Translations under genes and position numbers: made by a program
Shown here: positions 1 through 13,812 of the stretch, piece after piece
Position numbering within the stretch: the stretch's first letter is position 1
Layout of the letters: every line of letters starts with the position of its first letter
The notes under the pieces: generated by a model
What the model was told of the DNA's origin: nothing
Databases searched by the model: none
What the model saw: the letters and a program-made list of their open reading frames with translations, nothing else
Assembly: GCA_964057225.1 (NCBI GenBank)
Contig: OZ059898.1
Span: forward strand, 12,611,767 to 12,675,766
Reading direction: 5' to 3'
Length of the DNA stretch: 64,000 bases
From: Auanema rhodensis
Taxonomy: Eukaryota > Nematoda > Chromadorea > Rhabditida > Rhabditidae

Positions 1-102
1 CGATTACTGCCCAGAAATGAATAGCAAATTATTTGAAATTTGAGGTTTGTACGTGAAAACGTGAAAATCAAATATGATCAACCAGTTCATTTTTAAAACA
101 AA

Positions 103-704
103 ATGGAATCTAATGCGGCTGCAAATATCGGATCTGTTAACAGTAGTAGTACAACCGTTACTGTCCCTAATGAATCGGTTCGTTTATTATAATAGGAAGG
201 CTATAGTGAATTAGATAACTTATAAAATTCCCTCATTTTTTACTTTGTTACTTTCTTTTATTTATAATCAGCATTTTTCAACAATACAGTTGTTTATTAG
301 GGAAATTATGAACATGAGTTTTAGAGAGGGCAACAACCAGATCAACTCATTTTACGATTGCGATCATCACCACAAAAAAGCCCAAGAGTTTCGTTTGCCA
401 ACGATGTTATTGGTATTTGTTCACATAAGTGAACAGTTTTTTCTATTATCAAATTATTGAAGATAACGAGCATCTTGGACGATTGAAATCTAACTGTTGT
501 TGTATTTACGTTAGACCTCGAGTATGGGATGATCCATCCACGTGGGAACAAGATGAACACGAGGTGAATAATTCTTTTTTTCCCCGATATTTTCTCACTC
601 AACTATTCGCAATTTAGACAGATCACTGTCGTGGTCATACTTTGCCAGACCCTGCGAAACAGCCGAAAAGAGATAATAATGAACATGGTAATAATTGTTG
701 TTGA
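103..704 (+). CDS. PPP1R11 / protein phosphatase 1 inhibitor-3 homologue
   Basis: Four exons, 103-177, 325-412, 463-563 and 618-704, give 116 residues in one frame. The family (PPP1R11 in animals, Ypi1 in yeast) binds the PP1 catalytic subunit and controls its nuclear activity; the human protein has also been reported as a ubiquitin ligase. What is seen: a Thr/Val-rich N-terminus (TTVTVP), a basic stretch with a PP1-docking RVSF motif ([10 protein letters not shown]), the family signature DNEHLGR followed by NCCCIY, then a His/Cys segment ([10 protein letters not shown]), in the same order as in vertebrates. The length is close to the human protein (about 126 aa). The start is the first ATG before the Thr/Val block; no clear trans-splice acceptor is visible above it. 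The first intron donor is a weak GTTCGT. Identity is recognised from the signature, not from a search. Confidence 0.85.
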
Positions 705-1447
705 ATATAATTGTAACTATTTTATAAAGATTTTTTTCTTTTTCTTCTAACATATTTACCAGAAATGGTTAGATTATTCTTATATATTATTTAAAGCATG
801 TAGAACAAGCAATATGCTTTCTGTTTATCATATAATTTCGCGATAAGACTTAACCAGTCAATCGATTTAAGAAAATTTTCATTCGTCTACTTTTGATCGA
901 CAATATCCATATGCGGATGATGTTTCGTTTACTTTGCTACACATAGATGAACGTCATTTGCCTTTGCTGTCCAACGTCTCCTTCTATTTATAACGTCTGC
1001 TATCTCTATAAGAAGAGCCTGCATGTTCTATTGATTGATTAAGAGATGTTCCTTTTCTGTTTGATCTTGTATGCCGTCGTACTAAGCCAAGCCATCGTAA
1101 TGTTTGTTCAACCTCCAAATGCCGTTTGTTAACCTGAGCCACTTTCTAATGGCTCTGACCACCACATACCCTATTCCTCTTTGATTCTATTTTTGGCTTG
1201 GTCTTTATAAGTATGCTTTCCTAGTCTAAGAAAAGATGGCAATTCATGCAAGTTTCGTGTACTACTCTTATCATATTATTTTGTTTAAAAACCATCATAT
1301 TAACTGAAGTTTTCAAGTTTGTATTTCAACAACTTCAACAAATCAAGTTATCTTTTTTTGTGATATTATCGATTAGCGTCTGTATTTTTTCAATTGTGCT
1401 CAGCCGTATATCACTCATACTATACCCCACCTAATTTTCATTTTCAG
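705..1447. other. Intergenic stretch with a possible decayed retroelement
   Basis: This 743 bp gap lies between the PPP1R11 homologue and the carboxylesterase. The minus strand between about 1010 and 1230 reads as broken coding sequence resembling the tail of a non-LTR reverse transcriptase (see findings). The last bases, TTTTCAG, are a 3' splice acceptor directly against the esterase ATG. Nothing else is recognisable. Confidence 0.4.
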
Positions 1448-4400
1448 ATGAAGAAATTACTATTTTCATTTCTATTACTTGTATTTCTAACAGTAGCAAA
1501 CTGCGATGGTGATAAGGATAGTAAGAGCAAAGGACCTATCGTGTCTACTCCATTCGGAGATATAGAGGGATTTGAATACACAACTCATAACAACGTAGAT
1601 GTTAATGTATTTTTGGGAATTCGTTATGCAGAAGCACCAGATCATATATTCAGATTTGAGGTAAGTTACATTCCATAACTTAAGGTGTCTGTATCTGTTT
1701 AAATCTCATCCATCTCTATATTTCTGTTGTATGTTCCTTTATTATATACAGTCAAGTGCGATAAAAGTCGGACACTAGAAAATCAAAAAGTTCAAAACTT
1801 CTTTACTAAACTACAAAAAAGGAAAATTTATCAAGTTTTGATAGCTTCTTTTCATGATATAACTTATTAAAATAATTATTTGTAGAAGAGCAAAGTTTTT
1901 CTCTTGTCCTCTGAAGGTGTCCGATTTTCATCGCACAGTTTGTATAAATTTCGACATATTGCATTGGCTGTCACGAAGAGTTGAAAAAATGGAAATACCT
2001 ATATTTTTTCTGGTTAAAATAGCATTTTTTTACTGCTCATTTCACTTCTGTTTTTCTGATTAACAGAAAACGACCGTAGTCTTTTAATTTGACCACCCAG
2101 TTAAGTATTTTTTTTGTTTGATACATAGACAACAATATGTATAGAACCGGTCGAACACAAATTTTCTGTTGATTAAATATCTTCTCATTATCGAAAAAGA
2201 CGAAAATAGTCAACTTGTCACTGTTTCAGAAACCTAGAATTGTCGAGAAATGGAACGGTCTTGTTCATCACGCTAAGAGATATAAGGCAGCTTGCATTCC
2301 TTATCATCGTAATACATTACAAGCTGAAAATTATTCAGAGGATTGTCTCTTTGTTAACATCATGACTCCAAAAAATATGAATGTTTGTCTTTCTGAAACA
2401 TAATGTAATATCAACGTAAGCATATTAGGTTGAAAAGAAGTATCCAGTTATGGTTTTTGTTCATGGTGGTGGCTATCAAGTCGGAGACACAGAAAGTCTT
2501 GGATATAAGAATGCTTCTGAAAACTTTGTTTCAAATGACATTGTTGTAGTTACCGTTCAATATCGTTTAGGACCTCTTGGTTTGATGAAACAGTATAGGT
2601 CTAAGTAACTTATAGCTTCAGGTTTCTTCACAACCGGTGACAGTATCAATCCTGGAAATCTTGGATTATGGGATTTGACAATGTCTCTTCAATTCCTTCA
2701 TCAGGTTTTCCAAAATTATTAAAAATTTTGCTCATGGAAGGTTTGCAGGTTCTTCCATCATTCGGTGGAGATATTGATAGAGTTACTCTTGCTGGACATT
2801 CTGCTGGATCGTCTGCTGTTTCAGCGCTTATGTACTCACCTCACGCAGATCGTGAGTTGAGCTCTGGCACTATTGTATTCAATTTTGTTGCAAATTCCAG
2901 ACTATTTCCATCAAGCTATTGAATTATCCGGATCAGTTTTTTGTGAATTTTCAATGAGTGATTCTGTCGTTGAAGGTAAGGAGCACCATTGTTTTCTGTG
3001 GAAGTAAAAAAAAGAGTATATAGTTCGAAATTCAATATTATTATAAATGACAGTTACAACCGATTCTTCAAGTTTTTACAATTCAAATAAAATTTATTCT
3101 CACGTCAATTTTGCGTGGAAAACTCACCCTTTTCTTATAGTTATAACTTATGCTTTCCCAATTATTTATTATTACTATTTCACATAAATCTGCATTTTAG
3201 AAAGCAAAGCTTTGGCTCAGGCTGTTGGTTGCAAAATGACAGACCCATTACAAATTCGAGAATGTATGAAAGAGCGAACAATGGATGAAATTCTCGATGG
3301 TGTTGATAAGATTGTGAGTACCTGAACTATTGTGAGAGAACAATGATATTTTATAAATTTAGGGAAGCAGTCGTCGTCATGCCAATTTCCTGAAATTCCA
3401 TCCTCGTTTTGATAATGATTTCTTCCCATTTAATTCTGATGACATGGTTCGCAAAGCTCCAAAGAAGAAAACAATTCAGGGAGTTACCAGCTTGGAATCG
3501 GGTTTATTCGGTATAAAGTTTTGTTCTACCGACAAATATAGTAATTGTACTTCTTACAGTCTTTGTACCCGGATTAGAAACGATTGCTGATGTTAATATT
3601 GAAAAATCCAGATATCATAATTATACTCGTGATGAGTTTATGGAATTCATTACAACTGGAGGTATATTGCTCTTTGTTTCAAAAGGTTTATAATTTATTG
3701 TACTTAAGTTGTAACTGAAAAAGAATATGGAAGAAAAATGGGACCATTCCTTCATCTCTTAACTGAATTCTATGTAAACGATTTTGATGAAGATATTGAA
3801 CGTGATTCTATGTTCTATATCGAGAAGTATACTGATGTAAGAATATGTTTTATTTTTTCAAAAGATTGAATTCAAATAATGGAATCAGTTCCTTAATTAT
3901 TTTGAATTTTACAGCTTCTTAGTGATCTTCAATTCTTCATTCCTTCTGCTTATGAGATTGATTTGAAGCGATTGAACAAATGGAAAGACAACTATTTTTA
4001 TGTCTTCGATTACGATAGTGATACTCAATCATTCGGTAGTCCAGTTAAAGGTAGTGGAATTTATTTTTTATAAATAAAGTCTACATAAATCGTTTTTCAG
4101 GAGCATTACATGCAGCTGAGATGCGATTCTTGTTCCAAAGCTGGGATTTCCATATGATTCCACTTTCAGAAAATGATAAAGTAGTGCAAAGAACCATTCT
4201 TGAAAGTTTTACTAATTTCATAAAAACTGGGTAAGATTATATTAATATTTGGTTTTATGTAACAAAATACTTTAGAAATCCATCAACATCTAAGGTCAAT
4301 TGGCCCGCTGTCAATGATGAGCATCCGTTCCAACACTTGAGAATCAACGAGAAGCCTTCAATTCAAGAATCATTCCGTGCAGAGGTATACAACCTTGAGT

Positions 4401-4535
4401 TGATTGAGTCCTAATTATATGTTTAAGGCTATCAAACTTTGGCTAGAAACTGTTCCAAAAGTAATAGGAACTGATATACTGAAACGTACCCGATTGCCAG
4501 GATCTCATGCTCGTAATAGACATACTGAGCTATAG
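1448..4535 (+). CDS. Secreted type-B carboxylesterase (gut-esterase-like)
   Basis: Fourteen exons: 1448-1660, 2230-2382, 2429-2579, 2622-2704, 2749-2851, 2901-2975, 3201-3313, 3363-3510, 3560-3661, 3709-3836, 3915-4050, 4101-4230, 4276-4384, 4428-4535; 583 residues. It is an alpha/beta-hydrolase of the carboxylesterase/cholinesterase family, hydrolysing carboxylic esters outside the cell or in secretory compartments. Seen: a signal peptide (MKKLLFSFLLLVFLTVANC), FLGIRYAEAP near the N-terminus, EDCLFVNI, the oxyanion HGGGY, the nucleophile elbow GHSAGSS at about residue 220, the acid residue in GVTSLESG, and the catalytic His region GALHAAEMRFLF. All three triad positions look intact, so this is probably an active enzyme, not a cholinesterase-like adhesion protein. 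The start follows TTTTCAG directly, as for a trans-spliced leader. There is no C-terminal HDEL-type retention signal, unlike some vertebrate carboxylesterases. The substrate is unknown. Confidence 0.92.
1747..1944. mobile_element. MITE-like element with terminal inverted repeats, in esterase intron 1
   Basis: About 198 bp with imperfect inverted ends: TACAGTCAAGTGCGATAAAA on the left, and on the right the complement of TACAAACTGTGCGATGAAAA. The repeats continue inward with TCGGACAC. The ends begin TACA and finish TGTA next to TA dinucleotides, the usual target of Tc1/mariner elements. The centre is AT-rich with no ORF, so this is a non-autonomous element. It lies wholly inside the first intron and leaves both splice sites intact. 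Confidence 0.7.
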
Positions 4536-6474
4536 AGTGTTAATCCTAATACACCTTTTAAAATAGAAGAATATCAATACGCGGTTTTTGTTTTTTTCTT
4601 TGCTTTTAATATATTTACCATATTTGTGTAATGTTTTAAATAATTATTTTTAATTTATATCTAAACGAGTGCCTTTTCTGGTATTGGATTAACCTTCATA
4701 GCTTTGCAAGTCAATACGACCCTGAGATGCTTGTTTTGTTCTTTTTTCCTACTGTGATTTCATGAATTCTTCCCACGAACAGCAATTGTAATGAGATGGA
4801 TTTCTGAAAATATTGTAATTAATAAAATAATTTATGGAGCGTTTCTTTGAACACAGCCGCACACTCAACCAGTTGAGGTCAAAATAAAAAATAAACTTTT
4901 TTTGTAGTTGACAGTAATACACAACGATGTAAGACAAGAAATAGAAACTTTAAAATCAGATCTTAATAAATTATATTGTAATATCATTATATTTATACAA
5001 AAATATAAGTAGTATAAGTCTGTGTGATATCTAATACAATGATATGCTTTTTGCTTTTTTTTGCGGAAGTGTATTCGATTAGGCGGTCCTTGCAAAACCT
5101 GTCTCTGATATCATGTGAAAGAAGGAAATAGTCTCAGAGCCTCTGATTGTAAGCTGCTTAAGATATTTTTAGCAAATTCTGCTAATTTAGCTTAACCTTC
5201 TCATTACCATTTACTATTTATGTCATAAAGCCATGCATATTTTCTAATTATATCACATGAGATTCACTCTGTTGTGAACTAAATACAATGTGTAGCTCAA
5301 TGGTTTCTTCAACACTTTTGAAATTTATTTCGAAAAACAAGATAGAAGTGTCGTAATGTTGATATAAATCTTGATTAAGAATCTATTTTTTAAGATAATT
5401 ATCCATTAATATTAGTTATTATCTCTCTTTTAACACAAAGTCGTACTTTCAATCATATATATTTCTTATAGTAATATAGATAGAATACCATCGTTTTTTT
5501 TTCAAATTCGATCAAACAACCTACACACAAAATCAGAAAATAAGATTCTATTATTGCTATTCTTTTCAAGAAAACCAAAAGTAAACAAGCTCAAAAGAAC
5601 TAAACATTTTATAAATTTAAATTTATGTTCCTTTCTTTTCTTTATAATCCTCATACTTCAAACATAAAACTATACAAGTCAACGACAACCAGGAAATCAT
5701 TAATACAATTCTTTCTTATGAACATATTTTCACCTTTCCTTGCTCATTGATTACAAGCGCTCATTGATTTATAGATCAAAATATGTTTTTTTTTAATTTT
5801 AATATAAAGTTTTTTTCTATGCATTTGATAATACTTTGAAAATATTTTTTTTTCGTTTTTAAGGGCATCATTGATTACTTTCCTATCCTCCAGAACATTT
5901 CGTGATCTCTGAACGGTACTTGCAGAAGGAAATCTTTTTTCTGATATAAAATGTAGAAATTATGATTTTTAGAATCATTGTTAAATTTAAAACTAATTCT
6001 TAATGACAAATAGTATTATATCAGATTTTTAGATTTAATAATTAAGTAAAAATATAATTTCTTTTTCTTTTCTGAATTAGCAATAACTTCTCATTAAGCA
6101 TTATTAATAAACTTGTTCTCTAATCCTATATCGTGTTCTTATGTTAGTAATTAGTCTTCAAAATCAAATTCTAAAGATCTGTTTCTATCATATTATCTTG
6201 TTGCTTGTTGATATAACAACATACTACTTCTTCACTAACAGAAATATATTTTTATCAGTTTGTCTTCGTCATTACCTCAAAGTTCATATCTATGTATATA
6301 CAAATTGCTATATAAAGAAGATACATCATTATAACTTCTCATGTGCTAAAAATTGTCAAAGTGTAATGTATTAGAATTGGGTGTTCTAACTTTATTCTTT
6401 AATAAATTTTCTCATTTAGCTTCTACTTAAAAAGAAAAAATAATTTCTCATATTTTGCAGTTTCATCTATAATC
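4536..6474. other. AT-rich intergenic stretch
   Basis: About 1.9 kb of very AT-rich sequence with short runs of T and A. The left end holds the esterase 3' end. Short ORFs on both strands have no recognisable domain, no splice pattern and biased, low-complexity composition. A TTTTGCAG acceptor at 6453-6460 belongs to the next gene. Confidence 0.5.
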
Positions 6475-6754
6475 ATGGATTCTAAGACGAATGGAAGAAT
6501 TCCGTCACATCACGATGTTGAACCAGATGACATTGGGCCTTTCTTCAATGGTTGGTTTTGTCATACATTTCTTGTATTTTCCAACTATTTTCATGTAAAG
6601 TGTCTTTTCAGTTCGTCCATCATCTCATTTCAATATAATGAATCTTGAATCGGATATACCTCATATTACTCATAGACCTAGCATGTATCTTCAACGTGCA
6701 CTACGTGAACACAATCTCAGAGAAAATCCAAAGAAAACAAAAAGTAAAATATAA
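6475..6754 (+). CDS. Small unrecognised protein, 72 residues
   Basis: Two exons, 6475-6550 and 6612-6754, read in frame from ATG to TAA. The product is polar, has no signal peptide or membrane segment, and ends in a basic lysine-rich tail (NPKKTKSKI). I do not recognise it. Support for its being real: a canonical TTTTCAG acceptor, an intron of 61 bp like those of neighbouring genes, a codon pattern unlike the surrounding AT-rich DNA, and a TTTTGCAG acceptor 14 bp before the ATG that would serve as a trans-splice site. It lies tail to tail with the nuclear receptor gene, with only 255 bp between the two stop codons. Confidence 0.6.
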
Positions 6755-7009
6755 TTATTTCGTAAGATGTAAGCTTTTCAAGAAACAGAAAGTCTATTAT
6801 AATATTTCGGATAATCGCTTATTGTCATATACATGTGTACAGAAAATTTTTTATTTGTTCAAACCAGTTGAATAATGACTAGAACAATAAACACATTCAA
6901 TTATCATTAAGTTTTAGATGTTGTTGTTGAATTTTCACAAAATATTAAAATATCCTGAAAAAAAATGAATGAAACTTTTCTCTCTTGAAAAAGTGATATG
7001 AGGAAAATA

Positions 7010-8762
7010 TTATTTCAAAAAACTGACACTAACGCTCTTCGGGTCTCCGGACAACATCAAGATATCTTCCTTAAATTCTGCTGCTATGGATCGGATTGTG
7101 GCTATCCGTAACAGAAGTTGAGTAAATAGGCCAGAATCTCTAGGACATTTTGACAAACAATGATCCAACAGGCAATTATAAACTTTTTCTCGTCTTTCTT
7201 CTATTTCTTCGTGAAGTTTAATATAGGGTGCTTCTGCAAATTCAAGGTTTATCTATATTGCTTAGTTGATAGATCTGATGAATCGCACCGTTGTCAAGCA
7301 GAAATATCAATTTTATTCCTCCCATCATCATTTTATCGATAGGTAACTCTCCTAACTTATCTACCAATTGATATAATCTTCTGAAATAGGCAATGTTTCA
7401 TTTTATTAGTTTCAAATTATATTAGATTCTACCGATAAAATAGTGGATAAGATGCATTGAGTGTATGCTCATCAGAATCAAGATATAAATCTAGAGCTAA
7501 ATCGCAGATTATCAGTTCACAGTAAGCTGTAAATGTTTCGTTCTTTGTAATGGTTGGCCGTTTTGCTGTTAGCTATACCGTTGAAGATAAGACTGGACTG
7601 ATCAGACGGCGGAAGTTGTTGAAACGCCGGAATTTGAAAAGCAAAATCCAAAAGTCGTTTCCGATAATAATTTTTCAAATATATCTCTCTCTCTTCACTT
7701 TTCACATCATCATTCGTATTTGTTGCTTCCTTCGTACTTATACTCTAAAATTGAATGATTGTTATTGTAATAACTACAGTAAAACTTAATTATTACTGTA
7801 ATGGATTACTTGAGACGGAATAAACTCAGAAATGATATTACACTTTTCTTATTCATTGCTCCAATATGCAAAAAAATGAAATACTTACTATATTTAAATT
7901 GCTGTTGTCAGAGGTGGAAGCTCGAATATCGCCTGCTTGTAGAGAAGTTGATGATGTTGTTGCTGAAGACATGGGTACATTGATGACCTCGGCTACCATT
8001 ATTGGGGTTAGGTGTCGTTCTTCTTGAACTGCTAAAAGTCTAGTTGAAGTTTTAGTATCATTAGCTGTTTAAATATACGTTTACCTTCCTTTCTCATTCC
8101 CATCAGCATACATTTTTCGAAACGACAAGCTTGGCATCGATTCCGATGTCGTTTATCGATTAAACATTTACTGAAAATGGATCTTCACTGTCATCTTCTA
8201 TAATTTAGCTTTAAAAGCTAGCAAAAAGCAAATATTTGTCATTTCTTTATGGAACAGAGGATATCTCATATACTGAATTAAGCATGGATGCTTACCCATT
8301 TTCTTTACATTGATATTGCATGTCCTTTCGAACAGTTCGCTTGAAAAACCCTTTACAGCCTTCACAACTAAAAAGTCAGAAAAATCGAATAACAAAATAA
8401 GAAGATATCAATACAAAATATTTTTTTCACGAAGAAAAGCAAAACAATCGTACCTGTAAACTCCGTAATGTTTACCACTAGCTTTATCAGAGCAGATTGA
8501 ACAAGAATGTCTTGACAATCGTCTCCAACTGAAAAATCAAACTTAGTTTTTGATCATCATTATTTAAAAGAAATTTTGTTTCTACTACAAACAAATTGTT
8601 TAAACTAAATTTACGTAAAAGTCCACGTATATTTAACATAATACGATTTTATTTTAAATATTAAGTATGCAACGAACGGTTGTAGAAAAAGAAAGTTTCG
8701 GCAAAAAAATCGAACCTCTTAGACGATGCTTCAGTTCTCCTACCCATCGATAGGCTCGTGGT
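7010..8762 (-). CDS. Nuclear hormone receptor, RXR/NR2-like DNA-binding domain
   Basis: Exons, high to low: 8762-8716, 8528-8454, 8367-8296, 8170-8085, 8031-7889, 7744-7579, 7526-7433, 7380-7289, 7233-7010. From the ATG at 8747 this gives 327 residues; an earlier start in an upstream exon is possible because the first exon is open above that ATG. Two zinc fingers are complete: [16 protein letters not shown] then the P-box [15 protein letters not shown], and [19 protein letters not shown] with MGMRKEAVQEER after it, closest in memory to RXR-type NR2 receptors. The Ser/Thr-rich hinge is short. The ligand domain has the helix 3-4 signature ([20 protein letters not shown]) and helix 10 ([15 protein letters not shown]). 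The protein ends soon after, without an evident AF-2 helix. Probably a transcription factor; its ligand cannot be told. Confidence 0.88.
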
Positions 8763-10228
8763 CTGAAATACATAAGAACTTGATTTCATTTAAGAACTTT
8801 CTCAAATGTACTCCGATGGCCTGATATGGCGATGCCAGGCACTTGGAAGAAGAAAAAAATGAGGAGGCCGTACTTTCAATTACAATATTTTACTAAATTG
8901 TACATTTCGAGTTGTATTCAAAATATTCATATACTTGTCACTTTCACCTTTCCAGTGGTAACACTCGATTAACGGAATTTTTAAATGAATACGGATAAGG
9001 AAGAATAGTTCCCGTCTATCGTCCAAAAAAATGAAAAGAAAATATTAGACCGATATTAGATAGTTGCTGGAAGAAAGTGAATGAAAAACAAGAACCCAGA
9101 GCTTTATCTGATAGTTTCTGCCTACATCGATGCTTTTCCAAGCAAGTAAATTCGTTTTGAAGGCTAACAACAGGCTCGGAAATAGTACACAAACAGGACA
9201 AGAATGAAAAGGTAGGACAAGGTCAATTAGATAAGGGCATCGTTAGAAATGCCTATTGGATCGTTGTCACTTGCATGGGCAAAACTTTCGAGAACTGTAC
9301 GGTAAGGCATTTTTTTAGACTTTTTTCACTTTCACCTCGAAATTTCTGTCAAAAATTTCACCTGATTGTCTTGTTGGTGTGAAACTCATCTTCGCCTTTT
9401 CGTGTGAGTGTAGTTTCTAAGAGTACAAATCTGATAAAAAACTTTTATACTTCAGATTTTATTTTATCAAAACCTATTTCAATTAGAATTTAGTACAAAA
9501 TTATATAAAATTGAATTTACATTAGATGATTTTCGACTATTAAACTAGTCCTCCTCGATCGGGTAGGAATTACGGCAATTAAGTGGTTTGCCGGTTCAAA
9601 ATGTAATTTTTCGGAGCATTCTTATCAGTTCATTCCTTTTCCTTTCAACAGTCTTGTTTTCCTTTTTTAGTTTTCAAGGCATATCAGAGCTGAACTAATA
9701 TCGTACAAACAATGTGATTTCTTCACAAAAACCGAAGCTTATATACACAGAAGAATAATAATTAGAACCATATTTTTATATTACCTCAATCTATACAATA
9801 CAAAAGGAGTTAAACCCAATAATAATCAATATTATGGGAAACTTCCATGAAAACAGAAAGTTTCCAAAAAAAGAATCTGTGAAAGAAAGCACAAACATGT
9901 GAAGACTGTTTCAAAGGAGAAAAATGGAGCTTGGACAAGATTCATAAATATTCTAAACTTACGTTTCAGAAAATACTAGTTACCGCAAATATACTGTAAC
10001 ATAATTTTAAGACCTAATGGCGGCAAGTAAATTATTAGACCAGATCTAAAATGACGTTCAACATAAGCAACACGTTCACGAATTAAACAAAGTATAAGAA
10101 CAGGTGAGCAATAAATACAATACAACTATAATCACAGCCTCACTAAAAACCGGAGAAACTACCCATACCTTTGTATGAAGAGGGAAATGGCAATGAGAAA
10201 GATGTAAGAAATTTAAATTTAAGAAAAT
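8763..10228. other. Intergenic or 5' region of the nuclear receptor gene
   Basis: About 1.5 kb between the receptor first coding exon and the end of the carrier gene, both on the minus strand. An upstream non-coding or short coding exon of the receptor may lie here: the complement of 8940-8990 carries an open stretch ending in a GTGAAAG donor, but its phase does not match the next exon. No other gene, repeat or RNA is recognisable. Confidence 0.4.
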
Positions 10229-12731
<2,503 letters not shown>

Positions 12732-13049
12732 CTTTTCGCAGCGCTAAAAGTGGACTCGTTCAGTAGCATCCACAAGCTGGCCAATATCCTAATAGTTAAG
12801 ATTAATCGCAACTAAGTTCAAGAAAACAAAGGAAAAGCTACGAAGAGCAGAAATAAGCAATATTTAGCTTTTATAGCTTCAGTACGTAAAAACAATTTTC
12901 GATTTTTTTTCATACGTGAAATGTCGTTTCAATATGCTCAGCTGCCAAATTCGGCTTTCAAGTTTGAATAAATATCTTAAGTTTTCAAGTTAACTTGGCT
13001 CTATATTCCGATGCTTTTATGTTATATCAATAGTTAATGATGCTTTAGA
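12732..13049. promoter_or_regulatory. Divergent promoter region between SCaMC and MED22
   Basis: The 318 bp between two start codons on opposite strands must hold both promoters. Acceptor-like sites sit just before each ATG (ACTTTTAG for SCaMC, TGCTTTAG for MED22), consistent with trans-splicing. I see no clear TATA box or known factor site. Confidence 0.45.
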
Positions 13050-13662
13050 ATGTCGGGGTTACCAGCACCTGCAGGGAAAAAAAGTAGTAGTCGTACTGTT
13101 GCCACAAAGAAACTTATAATTGATGAGTACAAGAGAAGATTAAAAGATAATATCCGATCTTTAAGTGATAATTTTAACCAAATTATTCAAAATACGAAGG
13201 TTACTTTGTTTTCGATCGATAAACTTATTTTTTATTTTTTATTTTAGATTAATGTTGATGAACAAGCTAATAAGGTTCAGGGTAACAAAATGGCAGAATT
13301 TTACGTTGTAAAAAATGAAATGAGTGTTAGAGCAGCGCTTATTGTTAGTTTGTTTTGTTGTCGTACCTTCAATAACCTGATTGTAGGCTAGAGCATGTGA
13401 TGAACTTCTAAAATTAACTAATGATCTCAAGGAATTTCTAGTTTTACATGATTTTAACTTCCTCACACATGCTATAAAAGCGTAAGCTTATATTTTCAGT
13501 TTTTGCTATTATATGTTTGTTTCTTTTCTCAGAGCTGAGGACGAATGTGATGTCAAAATGAGTGTGCAAGTACAGAAGCACAATGAGATGAGGTTTGATG
13601 TCACAAATTTACTAACGGATCTTGATAAGGAATACGCTGATAATTATTCTTTCCGGCACTAA
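13050..13662 (+). CDS. mdt-22: Mediator complex subunit 22 (MED22)
   Basis: Four exons, 13050-13199, 13248-13343, 13387-13481 and 13533-13662, encode 156 residues. MED22 (Srb6 in yeast, Surf5 in mammals) is a small helical subunit of the Mediator head module, which links activators to RNA polymerase II. Seen: YKRRLKDNIRSLSDNFNQII matches the conserved N-terminal helix of the family, followed by MSVRAA, LLKLTNDLKEFLVLHDF and AEDECDVKM in the family order. The human protein has an extra C-terminal tail absent here. A TTTAG acceptor lies immediately before the ATG. AATAAA polyadenylation signals sit at about 13707, and the next gene starts 150 bp after the stop, so the two may be co-transcribed. 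The symbol follows the C. elegans name for this orthologue. Confidence 0.92.
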
Positions 13663-13812
13663 GCTTATGTATTATTTTTATTATCGGGTATTTTCATAAT
13701 TTTTATAAATAAATTAAATCTTTGCGATAATGCTGCATATTTTTTATGGTCATGCTCCATGCTTATTACTTTTACAACTATTCTAATCACATTCTTCATT
13801 TTTGCTTTCGAG

